Positions 26,230-36,694 of a stretch of 64,000 nucleotides of DNA are shown one piece after another. A program made the position numbers and the translations under genes. This DNA comes from Advenella sp. S44. Lineage in GTDB: Bacteria; Pseudomonadota; Gammaproteobacteria; Burkholderiales; Burkholderiaceae_B. The stretch spans positions 930,001-994,000 of the forward strand of contig NZ_NEXS01000003.1 of NCBI RefSeq assembly GCF_002810445.1. Reading direction: 5' to 3'. The notes beneath the pieces were generated by a model. That model ran no database searches. It was not told where the DNA came from and saw only the letters and a list, made by a program, of their open reading frames with translations. Numbering within the stretch: the first letter of the stretch is position 1; the number at the start of each line of letters is the position of its first letter.

Positions 26230-28587
26230 ATGAGCTATCTTGTCCTTGCCCGTAAGTGGCGTCCTCGCTCCTTCGAAACGCTTGTCGGCCAGGACCATGT
26301 GGTCCGGGCGCTGACCAATGCACTCAACACCCAGCGCCTTCATCACGCCTGGTTGTTTACAGGTACCCGAGGAGTCGGCAAGACGACGCTCTCACGCATC
26401 CTGGCCAAATCACTCAACTGCGAAACCGGTATCACGTCAAAACCTTGCGGCGTATGCCGCGCCTGCGTCGAAATTGACGAAGGACGATTCGTTGATTACC
26501 TGGAGTTTGACGCGGCATCCAATCGTCGGGTTGAGGAAATGACGCAACTGCTGGAACAGGCAGTTTACGCTCCCAGTTCGGGTCGATATAAGATCTACAT
26601 GATCGACGAGGTGCACATGCTCTCCGGGCATGCGTTCAACGCCATGCTCAAAACGCTGGAAGAGCCGCCGCCGCACATCAAATTTATCCTGGCGACGACA
26701 GATCCGCAGAAAATGCCGGTTACCGTCCTATCGCGGTGCCTTCAGTTCAATCTGAAGCAAATGCCGCCAGACGCCATCGTTTCGCACCTGAATAATGTAT
26801 TGACCGAAGAGCAAATCGCCTTTGAGGTCCCTGGTCTGCGCCAGATCGCACAGGCGGCAGGCGGTTCCATGCGTGACGCGCTTTCGCTAACCGATCAGGC
26901 CATTGCATTCAGTGGTTCAAACATCACTGGTGAGGCCGTGCGCGATATGCTGGGCACCATTGATCAGCGCTTTCTGGTCCGCCTGCTTGACTCCCTGAAC
27001 CAGGGGTCGGCGCAGGGCGTGGTGGATATTGCAAATGAATTATATGAGCGCGGCTATTCGTTTAGTGGCGCGTTGGCCGACCTGGCCGTTTTGCTGTCGC
27101 AGATTGCCATAGAGCAGCGCCTGCCGGGCACAGCGCTGACCGAGGCGGTATTGCAGGACGATATTGTTCGTCTTGCCCGCACCTGCCACCCTGATACCCT
27201 GCAACTGTTCTACAGTATTGCCATACATGGACGCAACGAACTGGCGCTGTCCCCGGATGAATATGCCGGCTTTGTGATGACTTGTCTGCGCATGCTGTCG
27301 TTGATCACCTCCGAACCTGCGCATAGTACGGCCAGCGAGTGGCCGTCGGGCAATGGCAACGCGTCAACTGCGCACAGGGCAGAAGCAACAACGACCGCCG
27401 CAGCGTCTAGCCCTGCAACCACGCGAGCCCAACATGAGTCACAGACCTTGTCCGCGAGTGCCGACGATCCGAAACAGGATGGGCAGCCGACACCTGCGTC
27501 GGCAGAATCGTTAGTAGCCACAAGCGCAACAGGCGAGCAAAAAAAAAATCTGAATGACACAAGCGCTGCGCCAACGGTAATGGCGTCAGCTAGCGGACCG
27601 GCTACGAGACCAGCTTCCGGTTCAGCTTCCGTGTCGCCGCCTTCGAACGAGGGCGATTCGCCCTCGTCAAAAACACCTGCTGCGTCGGCAACTGGCGAAA
27701 ATGCGGCGCCCCCCCTTGCCTCGGATATCAGTACGCGAGAAATCGTTACCCGCGACGGCGTGTTGCCGGTGGTGCTGGCGCCGCAATGCGAGCCCATTGT
27801 GGTTGCCCCTGTGTCAGTGCCGCCTGCGTCGGACCGGTCGCAGGAGCGACCTGCCTGGGAAGACCCACCGACTGCCGCCACTTCTGTTGCCGCCGCACCC
27901 GCTGGACAGCCAGCCGGATCCTCCGATTCGGCCAATAAGCCTGGTGTGCCGCCAACACAGAACGACAACCCGACAAAAACGGAGAACTGTGCTCCGGTGC
28001 CGCACGCTGGCGAGAACTCGGCTCAAGACGGTCCGCCAGTGTGGGAAGACATCCCGCCCGACTGGGAAGCGGCCGGACTGGCCGGCCAGACAGACGAAGA
28101 GGGCGATATCGTGCCTGTCGACAATGTTGTTGTCGAGGCAGATCAGACCTGGGTTCCTGCCCATGAAGATCCGCAAGCGCATCGACCACTGTCGGCCATG
28201 AACGCACGTGAATGGGTGCAACTGGTCGCCGAGTTGCCGCTTACGGGTTATGCTGCCGAAATGGCTCGTCGCTGCGAATGGATCGGTCACAAGCGGAATA
28301 TTATTACCCTTAGAATTCCGGTCAAGGGACAGAATGACCTGAACGCCAAAATCAAGCTGGAAACTGCGCTGACTGAGTATTTCCACGAGGTGGTCCGGGT
28401 CGATATGGTTTTTGGCCGTACCGGCGATGATACCCTGCACGCCGTGGAGCAGGCCGAACGTGAGGCATTGCAGAAAAGGGTGGAAAAAGCGGTGCAGGAA
28501 AACGAATTTATTAATACACTGATAACTGATCTGGGTGCGCGTATCGTGCCTGGAAGCATAGAGCCTTTCAGGCAGAAAAGCGCTTGA
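26230..28587 (+). CDS. dnaX: DNA polymerase III subunit tau (and probably gamma)
   Basis: DnaX is the clamp-loader ATPase. Full-length tau is 785 aa. The AAA+ core has Walker A GTRGVGKTT near residue 45, a zinc site (NCETGITSKPCGVCRAC), Walker B MIDEVHML and sensor-1/SRC LSRCLQF. Domain III ends near residue 370. A long Ala/Ser/Pro/Thr-rich linker (about 375-645) follows, then the C-terminal domain that contacts DnaB and the polymerase. In the linker, codons 437-440 form ten consecutive A (27539-27548). A -1 shift there reaches TGA after a few codons, giving a ~442-aa product like E. coli gamma (431 aa). Confidence 0.96.
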   Translation: MSYLVLARKWRPRSFETLVGQDHVVRALTNALNTQRLHHAWLFTGTRGVGKTTLSRILAKSLNCETGITSKPCGVCRACVEIDEGRFVDYLEFDAASNRRVEEMTQLLEQAVYAPSSGRYKIYMIDEVHMLSGHAFNAMLKTLEEPPPHIKFILATTDPQKMPVTVLSRCLQFNLKQMPPDAIVSHLNNVLTEEQIAFEVPGLRQIAQAAGGSMRDALSLTDQAIAFSGSNITGEAVRDMLGTIDQRFLVRLLDSLNQGSAQGVVDIANELYERGYSFSGALADLAVLLSQIAIEQRLPGTALTEAVLQDDIVRLARTCHPDTLQLFYSIAIHGRNELALSPDEYAGFVMTCLRMLSLITSEPAHSTASEWPSGNGNASTAHRAEATTTAAASSPATTRAQHESQTLSASADDPKQDGQPTPASAESLVATSATGEQKKNLNDTSAAPTVMASASGPATRPASGSASVSPPSNEGDSPSSKTPAASATGENAAPPLASDISTREIVTRDGVLPVVLAPQCEPIVVAPVSVPPASDRSQERPAWEDPPTAATSVAAAPAGQPAGSSDSANKPGVPPTQNDNPTKTENCAPVPHAGENSAQDGPPVWEDIPPDWEAAGLAGQTDEEGDIVPVDNVVVEADQTWVPAHEDPQAHRPLSAMNAREWVQLVAELPLTGYAAEMARRCEWIGHKRNIITLRIPVKGQNDLNAKIKLETALTEYFHEVVRVDMVFGRTGDDTLHAVEQAEREALQKRVEKAVQENEFINTLITDLGARIVPGSIEPFRQKSA
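27539..27548 (+). promoter_or_regulatory. A10 slippage/frameshift site in dnaX
   Basis: Ten A in frame CAA AAA AAA AAT. Insertion of one A in the mRNA, or a -1 ribosomal shift, gives codons for Lys-Ser-Glu followed by TGA at 27555-27557. A 6-bp hairpin with a 7-nt loop (27568-27586) lies about 20 nt downstream and could stimulate shifting. Confidence 0.65.
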
Positions 28588-28628
28588 AGTTAACCGCATA
28601 GATTGCAAAATATAGGAACTTATTCATT

Positions 28629-28955
28629 ATGATGAAGAATCAACTGGCCGGTCTGATGAAACAGGCCCAGCAAATGCAGGACAACATGAAGAAAGCCCAG
28701 GACGCCCTGGCCGATATCCTCGTGGATGGCGAATCCGGCGGCGGCATGGTCAAAATCACCATGTCCTGCCGCCATGACGTTAAACGAGTCACGATTGATC
28801 CGACATTGCTTGGCGACGACAAGGACATGCTTGAGGATCTGGTTGCGGCCGCTTTCAATGATGCCTTGCGCAAGGCCGAGGCAACCACTCAGGAAAAAAT
28901 GTCTGGCGTGACTGCCGGCATGCCTATGCCTCCAGGAATGAAATTCCCCTTCTGA
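28629..28955 (+). CDS. ybaB: Nucleoid-associated protein YbaB/EbfC
   Basis: This small DNA-binding dimer is 108 aa. It has the coiled N-terminal helix [21 protein letters not shown], the core strand [20 protein letters not shown], and the C-terminal helix [19 protein letters not shown]. It is encoded between dnaX and recR as in most proteobacteria. The stop overlaps the recR start by one base (TGATG), indicating coupled translation. Confidence 0.95.
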   Translation: MMKNQLAGLMKQAQQMQDNMKKAQDALADILVDGESGGGMVKITMSCRHDVKRVTIDPTLLGDDKDMLEDLVAAAFNDALRKAEATTQEKMSGVTAGMPMPPGMKFPF

Positions 28956-29566
28956 TGCGCGACATGTTGCCCGAACCTGAGCCGCTAAGCGCCCTGATCG
29001 AGGCGCTGCGTCGTCTTCCTGGCGTAGGTCAGCGCTCGGCGCGGCGCATGGCGTATCACCTGTTGCAATACGATGTTGCGGGCGCCGATCAGTTGTCGCG
29101 TGCGCTGAGTACCGCCGTGACCGACATTCGGCACTGCGCCCGTTGCAACTCGTTTTCCCGCAATGACATTTGTGAAACGTGTCTTAATCCCAAGCGCAAT
29201 GCTACGCAGCTTTGCATTGTGGAGACACCGGCTGATCAAAATATGATCGAGGCCAGTCACGGATATCAAGGCCTGTATTATGTGCTGATGGGCCGGATAG
29301 CGCCGCTTGAGGGCGTGGGTCCCGCTCAGCTCAACTTCGAAAGGCTGCTGAAGCGGGCCACCGATGGCACGGTCACCGAAGTGATTCTGGCGACCAATTT
29401 CACGGCCGAAGGCGAGACCACCGCCCATTATTTGACCGAAATCCTGCGTGAGAAAGGCTTGCAGGTATCACGAATTGCGCGTGGGATTCCGACCGGCAGC
29501 GAGCTGGAGTATGTAGACGCCGGCACCATTGCCTGGGCTTTTATGGAGCGTCGCGGCGCCGATTAA
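28955..29566 (+). CDS. recR: Recombination protein RecR
   Basis: RecR acts with RecF and RecO to load RecA onto gapped DNA. It is 203 aa. Visible features are the helix-hairpin-helix [19 protein letters not shown], a C4 zinc finger ([16 protein letters not shown]), and the Toprim domain starting [15 protein letters not shown] with [11 protein letters not shown] and [15 protein letters not shown]. It is the last gene of the dnaX-ybaB-recR operon and converges on tal. Confidence 0.96.
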   Translation: MRDMLPEPEPLSALIEALRRLPGVGQRSARRMAYHLLQYDVAGADQLSRALSTAVTDIRHCARCNSFSRNDICETCLNPKRNATQLCIVETPADQNMIEASHGYQGLYYVLMGRIAPLEGVGPAQLNFERLLKRATDGTVTEVILATNFTAEGETTAHYLTEILREKGLQVSRIARGIPTGSELEYVDAGTIAWAFMERRGAD

Positions 29567-29790
29567 GTCGGGCGGTCCGATTCAGGATTCTGCGGGCTGC
29601 TACGTGACGCATGATGCTTGGGCGTGGTGTGAAGACCAGCCGCCGCGAGCGGCTGACAAAAAAAGCATTACATTGCAACCGCAAAGCTCCATCCGCAAGC
29701 ACACCTTTTGCCAGAAAATGGGTTTGTCACCCATCCAGTGAAAAGCGCAGGGTCCCCTCGCGGTTGTCCTCCTTTTTCAGCACAGATCTC

Positions 29791-30750
29791 TTAAGCGCTT
29801 TTCCTATTCTCTTCAATCAATGTGTCCAGCTTGATCGCATCGGCCACAAAAGTGCGTATGCCTTCACTGAGCTTTTCCGTGGCCATGGCATCTTCATTGA
29901 GCAGGAAGCGAAAGTTCTTTTCTTCCGGCGCGATGGAGTCAATATCCGCTTTTGCTGCCATTGACTCATCCAGCTGCGCGCGCACGGCGCCTTCAGTACT
30001 GGCAAGTTCGCCCAACAATTCCGGGCTGATCGTGAGCAGGTCGCAACCGGCCAGCGCCAGTACCTGGCCCACATTGCGAAAGCTGGCGCCCATGATTTCG
30101 GTTTTGATGCCGTGCCGGCGGTAATACTGGTAAATGCGGGTGACCGATTGCACGCCAGGATCGTTTGTTCCGCTGTTGTCCGCCTCTACCCAGTTGCTCG
30201 CTGCCGTCTTTTTATGCCAATCGTAAATCCGGCCCACGAAAGGCGAAATCAGTGTCACGCCAGCGTCTGCGCAGACGACCGCCTGGATCAGGGAAAACAA
30301 CAATGTCATATTGCAGGCAATGCCTTCCTTTTCCAGGATACGGGCCGCAGCAATGCCTTCCCAGGTCGAGGCGATCTTGATCAAGATGCGCTTGCGGTCT
30401 ACGCCGGCTTCGTCGTACAGTTGGATAATGCGGCGCGCCCGGGCGACCGTGCCTTCGGTATCAAAAGACAGTCTTGCATCCACTTCGGTAGAGACCCGGC
30501 CCGGGACAATTTCCAAAATTCGCCTGCCAAATTCGACAAGAATGCGATCCAGTGTGTCTGCGGGTGATTCGTTGGGGTATGTGGCCAGCGTATCGTGCAA
30601 AATAGGACGGTAGACATCCTTGGACAGGGCTTTGAGGATCAGCGACGGATTGGTGGTGGCGTCCGTGGGCTTATGCTCGCGCATGCTTTCGAAGTCGCCG
30701 GTATCGGCAACCACAGTTGTGAATTTTCTGAGTTGGTCAAGTTGATTCAT
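29791..30750 (-). CDS. tal: Transaldolase
   Basis: Transaldolase moves a dihydroxyacetone unit between sugar phosphates in the non-oxidative pentose phosphate pathway. It is 319 aa from ATG 30750 ([18 protein letters not shown]), which has AGGAAA about 9 nt upstream; a start 17 codons further up is less likely. The TalA/B signature [11 protein letters not shown] is near residue 35, and the Schiff-base lysine lies in [10 protein letters not shown] near 130. The C-terminal half has [12 protein letters not shown] and [14 protein letters not shown]. It is monocistronic. Confidence 0.95.
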   Translation of the reverse strand: MNQLDQLRKFTTVVADTGDFESMREHKPTDATTNPSLILKALSKDVYRPILHDTLATYPNESPADTLDRILVEFGRRILEIVPGRVSTEVDARLSFDTEGTVARARRIIQLYDEAGVDRKRILIKIASTWEGIAAARILEKEGIACNMTLLFSLIQAVVCADAGVTLISPFVGRIYDWHKKTAASNWVEADNSGTNDPGVQSVTRIYQYYRRHGIKTEIMGASFRNVGQVLALAGCDLLTISPELLGELASTEGAVRAQLDESMAAKADIDSIAPEEKNFRFLLNEDAMATEKLSEGIRTFVADAIKLDTLIEENRKSA

Positions 30751-31106
30751 ATAAAATATTTCCTGCGTGCCGGTAACGGGTCGGTCTGCCTTTTGCAGCA
30801 AAATATTGACCCGTTCCGGCCTAATGAAAAATTGTAAATTACCAGTTGATTATTTCAAAATCTTACGGATACGTGTATATTACCCGCAATATACAGGCAA
30901 GGTTAGAATACTGGTCTGCTGACGGATATTGTCATGGGATTTGGTCGGGAAATCCGGCGGCAAAGCCCCGCACTGGTAGTGTTTATAGCTGCGCGAAGAA
31001 ATGCGAATGTAAACGCGCTTAAATATTGTAAACGTGATTAGCAATGGGCTCGGTCGCCCGGCTTGCTACTTCATTCAAAACTGTACACGAGAGGGTTAGG
31101 GGCAGA
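30751..31106. other. Divergent intergenic region between tal and the secreted-protein gene
   Basis: This 356-bp stretch without a gene must hold promoters in both directions. Its one clear element is an inverted repeat at 30874-30895. No riboswitch-like fold was recognised. Confidence 0.5.
30874..30895. promoter_or_regulatory. 8-bp inverted repeat, operator-like
   Basis: TGTATATT and AATATACA flank the spacer ACCCGC. The AT-rich symmetric arms lie about 125 bp from the tal start and 210 bp from the rightward gene. The binding protein is unknown. Confidence 0.4.
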
Positions 31107-32018
31107 ATGCTTGTCAAGAGGTGCAGGGCGATGTTGCTGACGGGGCTCGCTGTGATGTCAGGTACGTATATACCAGCCGCATCCAGCCAGATAATTTCGT
31201 TCGCAAATCCCTTTACCGGTGTCGGTTCCGCACAACAGGAAATTTCCCTGAATCCCTGTCTGCCCGAGGCCGAAGTCCAAAATCACTTTGGCGCCGGTGC
31301 GGTCGGTCTGTTGCAGCAGGCCAGAAGGCCCTGGCCCCAGAACATGTGCCAGGACCGCACGATCGCGCGCAATCTGGCAGACTGGCTCTATAACAGTTCG
31401 GCTCTGCTTGCCAAAACCGACAGACCGCTGGTCATGGCTGACATCATCCGAAAGCGTACCGAAGCGCTACTTGCTTGTCGCGACCTCAGATGCCTGCATG
31501 ACAAACTGCCGCCCATGGTCGACTGGGCAAAAACCAATCTTGATCGCACGCCGGTGTATGGCATAGATGACCAGCCGATCAGCGTTGAGGGTGCCTTGCT
31601 GTCTTTGCCCAAGCTTTCCTTGCGCGGCCTGGATCTGCCGCTGCCCGGCCAGAATAAATTCTGTGGCGGTGGTGGCATCGATGATCTTGATTTTTTCAGT
31701 ACCAATCTGAAAGTCTCTGGCAAAGCCTATGTGCTGGTCAAGTGCAAGGCAGATAACGGCGAGCGCAAAAACTGGATCCTGGAAAACGATGGCGGCAAGG
31801 ACTGGCGGGCCGTCGTGGATTTGCGTGCCAACGCGATGCAGATCGGCAACTTGCGCCGCAATAATCACCCGATCATATTCAGTTATCTGGAAGAGAGCCG
31901 GGGCACGCGCGTGCGCATTTTAAGCTACCAGGACAACAGCTACCGGGAAATGTTGCGCTATCTTGTCGTGGAAGATCGCAGCAAACTGGCGCATGCGTTC
32001 GAAGTTGAAAGACAGTAA
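31107..32018 (+). CDS. Exported protein of unknown function
   Basis: This is 303 aa from ATG 31107, preceded by AGGGG. The N-terminus [28 protein letters not shown] is a plausible signal peptide; an upstream start at 31044 would bury it. Six or more cysteines in the mature part ([44 protein letters not shown]) suggest disulfide bonds and a periplasmic location. The [11 protein letters not shown] stretch loosely recalls lysozyme-inhibitor LprI/DUF1311 proteins, but this is not firm. The C-terminal half looks beta-rich. It precedes carA by 107 nt. Confidence 0.7.
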   Translation: MLVKRCRAMLLTGLAVMSGTYIPAASSQIISFANPFTGVGSAQQEISLNPCLPEAEVQNHFGAGAVGLLQQARRPWPQNMCQDRTIARNLADWLYNSSALLAKTDRPLVMADIIRKRTEALLACRDLRCLHDKLPPMVDWAKTNLDRTPVYGIDDQPISVEGALLSLPKLSLRGLDLPLPGQNKFCGGGGIDDLDFFSTNLKVSGKAYVLVKCKADNGERKNWILENDGGKDWRAVVDLRANAMQIGNLRRNNHPIIFSYLEESRGTRVRILSYQDNSYREMLRYLVVEDRSKLAHAFEVERQ

Positions 32019-32079
32019 CCCAATTTCGTTTTCTTGCGAAAATTGGTCCAAATTTTTTCTATCGTGAGGCCTTACTCGG

Positions 32080-32085
32080 TATAAT
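32080..32085 (+). promoter_or_regulatory. Probable -10 element of the carAB promoter
   Basis: A consensus TATAAT lies 40 nt before the carA GTG start. A -35 at 32057-32062 (TTCTAT) would be weak. The element is in the right place for a carA-specific promoter. Confidence 0.45.
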
Positions 32086-32125
32086 AGAAAGGTTTACTTA
32101 TCGATACCAAAATTTGGGGTTCTGC

Positions 32126-33280
32126 GTGCTCACGTCTTCCATATTCGAGGATAATCCTCAATTTCCTACCGCAATTCTAGCTTTGGCAGATGGCACGATT
32201 TTCAAGGGAATGTCCATCGGGGCAAACGGCCATAGTGTGGCCGAACTGGTATTTAATACGGCCATGACCGGATACCAGGAAATTCTAACCGATCCCAGCT
32301 ATACCAACCAGCTTGTCACGCTGACCTATCCGCATATCGGCAACACGGGCGTCAACCCCGAAGATGTCGAGTCGTCAAAGGTCCATGCTGCTGGTCTGGT
32401 CGTCCGGGATTGCCCGCGTCGTCTTTCCAATTTTCGTGCTACCCAGTCGCTGCCAGATTATCTGAAAGAGCAGGGGGTGGTTGCTATCTCCGGCATTGAC
32501 ACTCGCAAGCTGACCCGTCGCCTGCGCGAGGGCGGGGCCCAGGGCGCCTGCATCCTCGTCGGTGACGATGAGCAAAAGGCCGTTGCGCTGGCCGCTTCGT
32601 ATGCCGGCATGACTGGCCAGGACCTGGCCAAAGTGGTCAGCCGTAGCGCCCAGCAAGACTGGCGTGAAGGCACCTGGCAGCGCACCGAGGGATACACCCG
32701 GCCGCAACAGGAACAGTTTCATGTCGTCGCTTACGACTTCGGCGTCAAGTCCAATATTCTGCGCATTCTGGCCGATCTGGGCTGTCGGCTGACGGTCGTG
32801 CCCGCAACGACACCTGCGGCCGACGTGCTCGCCCTCAATCCCGATGGCGTATTTCTGGCCAACGGCCCTGGCGATCCGCAGCCCTGCGATTACGCCATTG
32901 AAACGGCGCGCGCAGTCATGGAAAAGCGCATTCCGCTATTTGGCATCTGCCTGGGTCACCAGATCATGGGCCTGGCGGTCAATGCGCGTACGGTCAAAAT
33001 GAAAAATGGTCATCACGGAGCCAACCATCCGGTCAAGGACGTGCAAACCGGAAGGGTATACATTACCAGCCAGAATCACGGCTTTGCCGTTGATGCCGAT
33101 ACGCTGCCCGATAACGCCCGCGTTACTCATGTGTCCCTCTTTGATGGTTCACTCCAGGGATTTGAACTTACCGATCGTCCTGCGTTCTGCTTCCAGGGTC
33201 ACCCCGAAGCCAGTCCGGGTCCACACGACATCATCGTGCTGTTTGAAAAATTCATCCGCTCCATGAGCGAAAAAAACTAG
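32126..33280 (+). CDS. carA: Carbamoyl-phosphate synthase small subunit
   Basis: CarA is the glutamine amidotransferase subunit that feeds ammonia to CarB for arginine and pyrimidine synthesis. It is about 384 aa. The N-terminal half has [27 protein letters not shown], and the class I GATase domain has the nucleophile Cys in [13 protein letters not shown] and catalytic His/Glu in [13 protein letters not shown]. The start is not an ATG: GTG at 32126 has GGGG 6 nt upstream and gives a normal length. TTG at 32114 is an alternative. It is followed by carB after 7 nt. Confidence 0.94.
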   Translation: MLTSSIFEDNPQFPTAILALADGTIFKGMSIGANGHSVAELVFNTAMTGYQEILTDPSYTNQLVTLTYPHIGNTGVNPEDVESSKVHAAGLVVRDCPRRLSNFRATQSLPDYLKEQGVVAISGIDTRKLTRRLREGGAQGACILVGDDEQKAVALAASYAGMTGQDLAKVVSRSAQQDWREGTWQRTEGYTRPQQEQFHVVAYDFGVKSNILRILADLGCRLTVVPATTPAADVLALNPDGVFLANGPGDPQPCDYAIETARAVMEKRIPLFGICLGHQIMGLAVNARTVKMKNGHHGANHPVKDVQTGRVYITSQNHGFAVDADTLPDNARVTHVSLFDGSLQGFELTDRPAFCFQGHPEASPGPHDIIVLFEKFIRSMSEKN

Positions 33281-33287
33281 AGATATC

Positions 33288-36200
33288 ATGCCCAAGCGTA
33301 CCGACATAAAAAGCATATTGATTATCGGCGCTGGTCCGATCATTATTGGTCAGGCCTGCGAATTTGATTATTCGGGTGCACAGGCGTGCAAAGCCCTGAA
33401 AGCCGAAGGTTATCGCACCATTTTGGTCAACAGCAATCCGGCCACCATCATGACAGACCCGGAAACCGCCGATGTGACCTATATCGAGCCAATTACCTGG
33501 AAAGCGGTAGAAAAAATTATTGAAGTAGAGCGCCCTGATGCGCTGCTGCCCACCATGGGCGGTCAGACCGCACTGAACTGCGCGCTTGATCTTGCGCATA
33601 ACGGCGTACTGGAAAAATATAACGTCCAGATGATCGGCGCCAACGAGCAGGCCATCGAGAAAGCCGAAGACAGGCTCAAGTTCAAGGACGCCATGACCAG
33701 CATCGGTCTGGAATCGGCCAAATCAGGCGTTGCCCACTCGCTGGATGAAGCCTGGCAAGTGCAAAAGCGCATTGCGGCGGAAGCGGGCACCAGCGGTTTT
33801 CCGGCAGTTATTCGCCCCAGCTTTACGCTGGGTGGCACCGGCGGGGGGATTGCCTATAACGCCGAGGAATTTGAAACGATCTGCCGTCGCGGTCTGGAAG
33901 CCTCTCCGACCAATGAACTGCTGATCGAGGAATCGCTGCTGGGCTGGAAAGAATACGAGATGGAAGTGGTGCGCGACAAGGCGGACAACTGTATTATTAT
34001 CTGCTCGATCGAGAACCTGGATCCCATGGGCGTGCACACTGGCGACTCAATCACCGTGGCGCCTGCGCAAACCCTGACCGACAAGGAATATCAGATCATG
34101 CGTAATGCCTCTATCGCGGTACTACGCGAGATCGGGGTGGAAACCGGCGGCTCCAACGTTCAGTTTGCGGTCAATCCTGAAAACGGCCGCATGATCGTGA
34201 TCGAGATGAACCCGCGTGTATCGCGCTCTTCGGCGCTGGCTTCCAAGGCAACCGGCTTTCCGATTGCCAAAGTGGCGGCTCGCCTGGCGGTCGGCTATAC
34301 ACTGGACGAACTGCAAAACGAGATTACCGGGGGTGAGACGCCAGCCTCTTTTGAGCCGACCATCGATTACGTGGTCACCAAGATCCCGCGCTTTGCCTTT
34401 GAAAAATTTCCGCAGGCCGATTCCCGCCTGACAACACAAATGAAATCGGTCGGCGAAGTCATGGCTATGGGCCGCACTTTCCAGGAATCATTCCAGAAAG
34501 CCTTGCGCGGACTCGAAGTCGGTGTTGACGGACTGAACCAGAAAACACTTGATCGGGAAAAACTGCAGGTGGAACTGGCCGAGCCGGGTCCTGATCGGAT
34601 CTGGTATGTCGGTGATGCGTTTGCACAGGGTTTCACCCTGGAAGAAGTGCATTCGCTCACCAAGATTGATCCCTGGTTCCTTGAACAGATCAAGGAGATT
34701 GTCGATATTGAGCTGGAGCTTGAACAGAAGACGCTGTCCGACTTGAACGAGCGTGTCATGCGTCGCCTCAAGCGCCACGGCTTTTCAGATCGTCGCCTGG
34801 CATTCTTGCTGGATGTATCCGAATCGGAAGTGCGCAAGGTACGCCATCAATTGGGCGTGCGTCCGGTCTACAAGCGCGTCGACACCTGCGCCGCAGAGTT
34901 CGCCACCAAAACCGCGTACATGTATTCCACCTATGAAGAAGAGTGCGAATCGCATCCGACGGATAAAAAGAAAATCATCGTGCTCGGCGGAGGCCCTAAC
35001 CGTATCGGCCAGGGTATCGAATTCGATTATTGCTGTGTGCATGCGGCGCTGGCCCTGCGCGAAGACGGCTATGAAACCATCATGGTCAACTGCAATCCCG
35101 AAACCGTCTCCACCGATTACGATACATCCGATAGGCTTTATTTCGAGCCGCTGACGCTTGAAGATGTGCTGGAAATCGTGCATCTGGAGCGCCCGGTGGG
35201 CATGATCGTACAGTACGGCGGACAAACGCCGCTGAAACTGGCCCGTGCGCTGGAAGCCAACGGCGTTCCTATCATTGGCACCAGTCCCGAATCCATTGAC
35301 GTGGCTGAAGACCGTGAGCGCTTCCAGAAGCTGCTGCAAAAACTTGGCCTGCGCCAGCCTCCGAACCGGACAGCGCGTACCGAGGCAGAAGCCATTGCGC
35401 ATGCTGCCGAAATCGGCTACCCGCTGGTGGTTCGGCCCAGCTATGTGCTGGGCGGCCGCGCCATGGAGATTGTTCATGAACAGACCGACCTGGAGCGCTA
35501 TATGCGCGAAGCGGTGAAGGTCAGCAATGACTCTCCGGTGCTGCTTGACCGGTTCCTGAATGATGCAACGGAAGTTGATGTCGATTGCCTGGCCGACGAG
35601 GAAGTGGTTTTCATCGGCGGCGTCATGGAGCATATCGAACAGGCGGGCGTGCATTCGGGCGATTCGGCCTGCAGTCTGCCTCCGTATTCGCTGTCTCCAG
35701 AAGTGATTGAAGAAATCAAGCGGCAGACCAGCCTGATGGCGCGGGCGCTAAATGTTCGCGGCCTGATGAATGTGCAGTTTGCCATCCAGGGCGGGCAGGT
35801 CTATGTGCTGGAAGTCAATCCGCGCGCCTCGCGCACCGTGCCGTATGTGTCAAAAGTGACGGGTTATCAACTGGCCAAGATTGCAGCCCGCGCGATGGCC
35901 GGCAAGTCGCTCGCAGAGCAAGGGGTGACCGAGGAAGTGGTACCGTCTTATTTCTCCGTCAAGGAAGCCGTGTTCCCCTTCGTCAAGTTCCCCGGCGTCG
36001 ATACCATCCTGGGCCCTGAAATGAAATCGACCGGCGAAGTCATGGGCGTAGGACGCACTTTTGGTGAGGCTTTTGTCAAGTCCCAACTGGCCGCCGGCGT
36101 ACTGCTTCCCGAATCGGGCACGGCCTTCCTGAGCGTCAAGGATCAGGATAAGTCCAAGGCGGTGGAACTGGCCCGCGGCCTGGTCAACCTGGGCTTCAAA

Positions 36201-36539
36201 ATCGTGGCCACCCGCGGTACGGCCGCCAAACTCATTGAGGCGGGCGTAGAGGCGCAGGTGGTCAATAAGGTGACTGAAGGGCGACCGCACGTGGTCGACA
36301 TGCTCAAGAATGGCGAGATTCACCTTGTTATCAATACGGTTGAAGAGCGCCGCAATGCGATCGCCGATTCGCGCGTGATCCGTACTCAGTCGCTGGCCGA
36401 TCGGGTCACCTTCTTTACCACGCTGGCAGGCGCCCGTGCGGCCATCGAAGGCATGCAATACCTGCGCGACTCCGATGGCATCCAGGTGTATTCGCTACAG
36501 GAGTTGCATGGCGGGCTGGCATCGGCAAAAAAGACATAA
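33288..36539 (+). CDS. carB: Carbamoyl-phosphate synthase large subunit
   Basis: CarB is the synthetase subunit, 1083 aa, the expected size for the fused two-half enzyme. Each half carries an ATP-grasp unit. The first half begins [27 protein letters not shown], and the second has [28 protein letters not shown] near residue 565. The metal-binding motifs are [18 protein letters not shown] and [20 protein letters not shown]-terminal MGS-like allosteric domain (from about 945) binds UMP/ornithine in homologues. Confidence 0.98.
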   Translation: MPKRTDIKSILIIGAGPIIIGQACEFDYSGAQACKALKAEGYRTILVNSNPATIMTDPETADVTYIEPITWKAVEKIIEVERPDALLPTMGGQTALNCALDLAHNGVLEKYNVQMIGANEQAIEKAEDRLKFKDAMTSIGLESAKSGVAHSLDEAWQVQKRIAAEAGTSGFPAVIRPSFTLGGTGGGIAYNAEEFETICRRGLEASPTNELLIEESLLGWKEYEMEVVRDKADNCIIICSIENLDPMGVHTGDSITVAPAQTLTDKEYQIMRNASIAVLREIGVETGGSNVQFAVNPENGRMIVIEMNPRVSRSSALASKATGFPIAKVAARLAVGYTLDELQNEITGGETPASFEPTIDYVVTKIPRFAFEKFPQADSRLTTQMKSVGEVMAMGRTFQESFQKALRGLEVGVDGLNQKTLDREKLQVELAEPGPDRIWYVGDAFAQGFTLEEVHSLTKIDPWFLEQIKEIVDIELELEQKTLSDLNERVMRRLKRHGFSDRRLAFLLDVSESEVRKVRHQLGVRPVYKRVDTCAAEFATKTAYMYSTYEEECESHPTDKKKIIVLGGGPNRIGQGIEFDYCCVHAALALREDGYETIMVNCNPETVSTDYDTSDRLYFEPLTLEDVLEIVHLERPVGMIVQYGGQTPLKLARALEANGVPIIGTSPESIDVAEDRERFQKLLQKLGLRQPPNRTARTEAEAIAHAAEIGYPLVVRPSYVLGGRAMEIVHEQTDLERYMREAVKVSNDSPVLLDRFLNDATEVDVDCLADEEVVFIGGVMEHIEQAGVHSGDSACSLPPYSLSPEVIEEIKRQTSLMARALNVRGLMNVQFAIQGGQVYVLEVNPRASRTVPYVSKVTGYQLAKIAARAMAGKSLAEQGVTEEVVPSYFSVKEAVFPFVKFPGVDTILGPEMKSTGEVMGVGRTFGEAFVKSQLAAGVLLPESGTAFLSVKDQDKSKAVELARGLVNLGFKIVATRGTAAKLIEAGVEAQVVNKVTEGRPHVVDMLKNGEIHLVINTVEERRNAIADSRVIRTQSLADRVTFFTTLAGARAAIEGMQYLRDSDGIQVYSLQELHGGLASAKKT

Positions 36540-36575
36540 GTCTGTTGTCGGGCCGCATGGCCATTGCGTGTAGAT

Positions 36576-36594
36576 AATGAGAACGATTGCCATT
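36576..36594. promoter_or_regulatory. Fur box upstream of the bacterioferritin gene
   Basis: The 19-mer AATGAGAACGATTGCCATT matches the palindromic consensus AATGAGAATNATTCTCATT at 15 of 18 defined positions. It lies about 100 bp before the bfr start. A separate 7-bp inverted repeat (TTGCGCA/TGCGCAA, 36626-36644) lies near the presumed -35 region. Confidence 0.6.
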
Positions 36595-36694
36595 TTTCTT
36601 CGTGAAATTTGGCAATTTTTCTTTATTGCGCATGTGCTGCGCAAACCTCTCTTAAAATACGGTTTTACGTTTGATTCTTTCAAGGAGCAGCACA

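Noticed and set aside
27375-28160. Frameshifted or foreign insert in dnaX linker
   Set aside because: The stretch is low-complexity Ala/Pro/Ser/Thr and stays in frame to a conserved C-terminal domain; long variable linkers are normal in DnaX.
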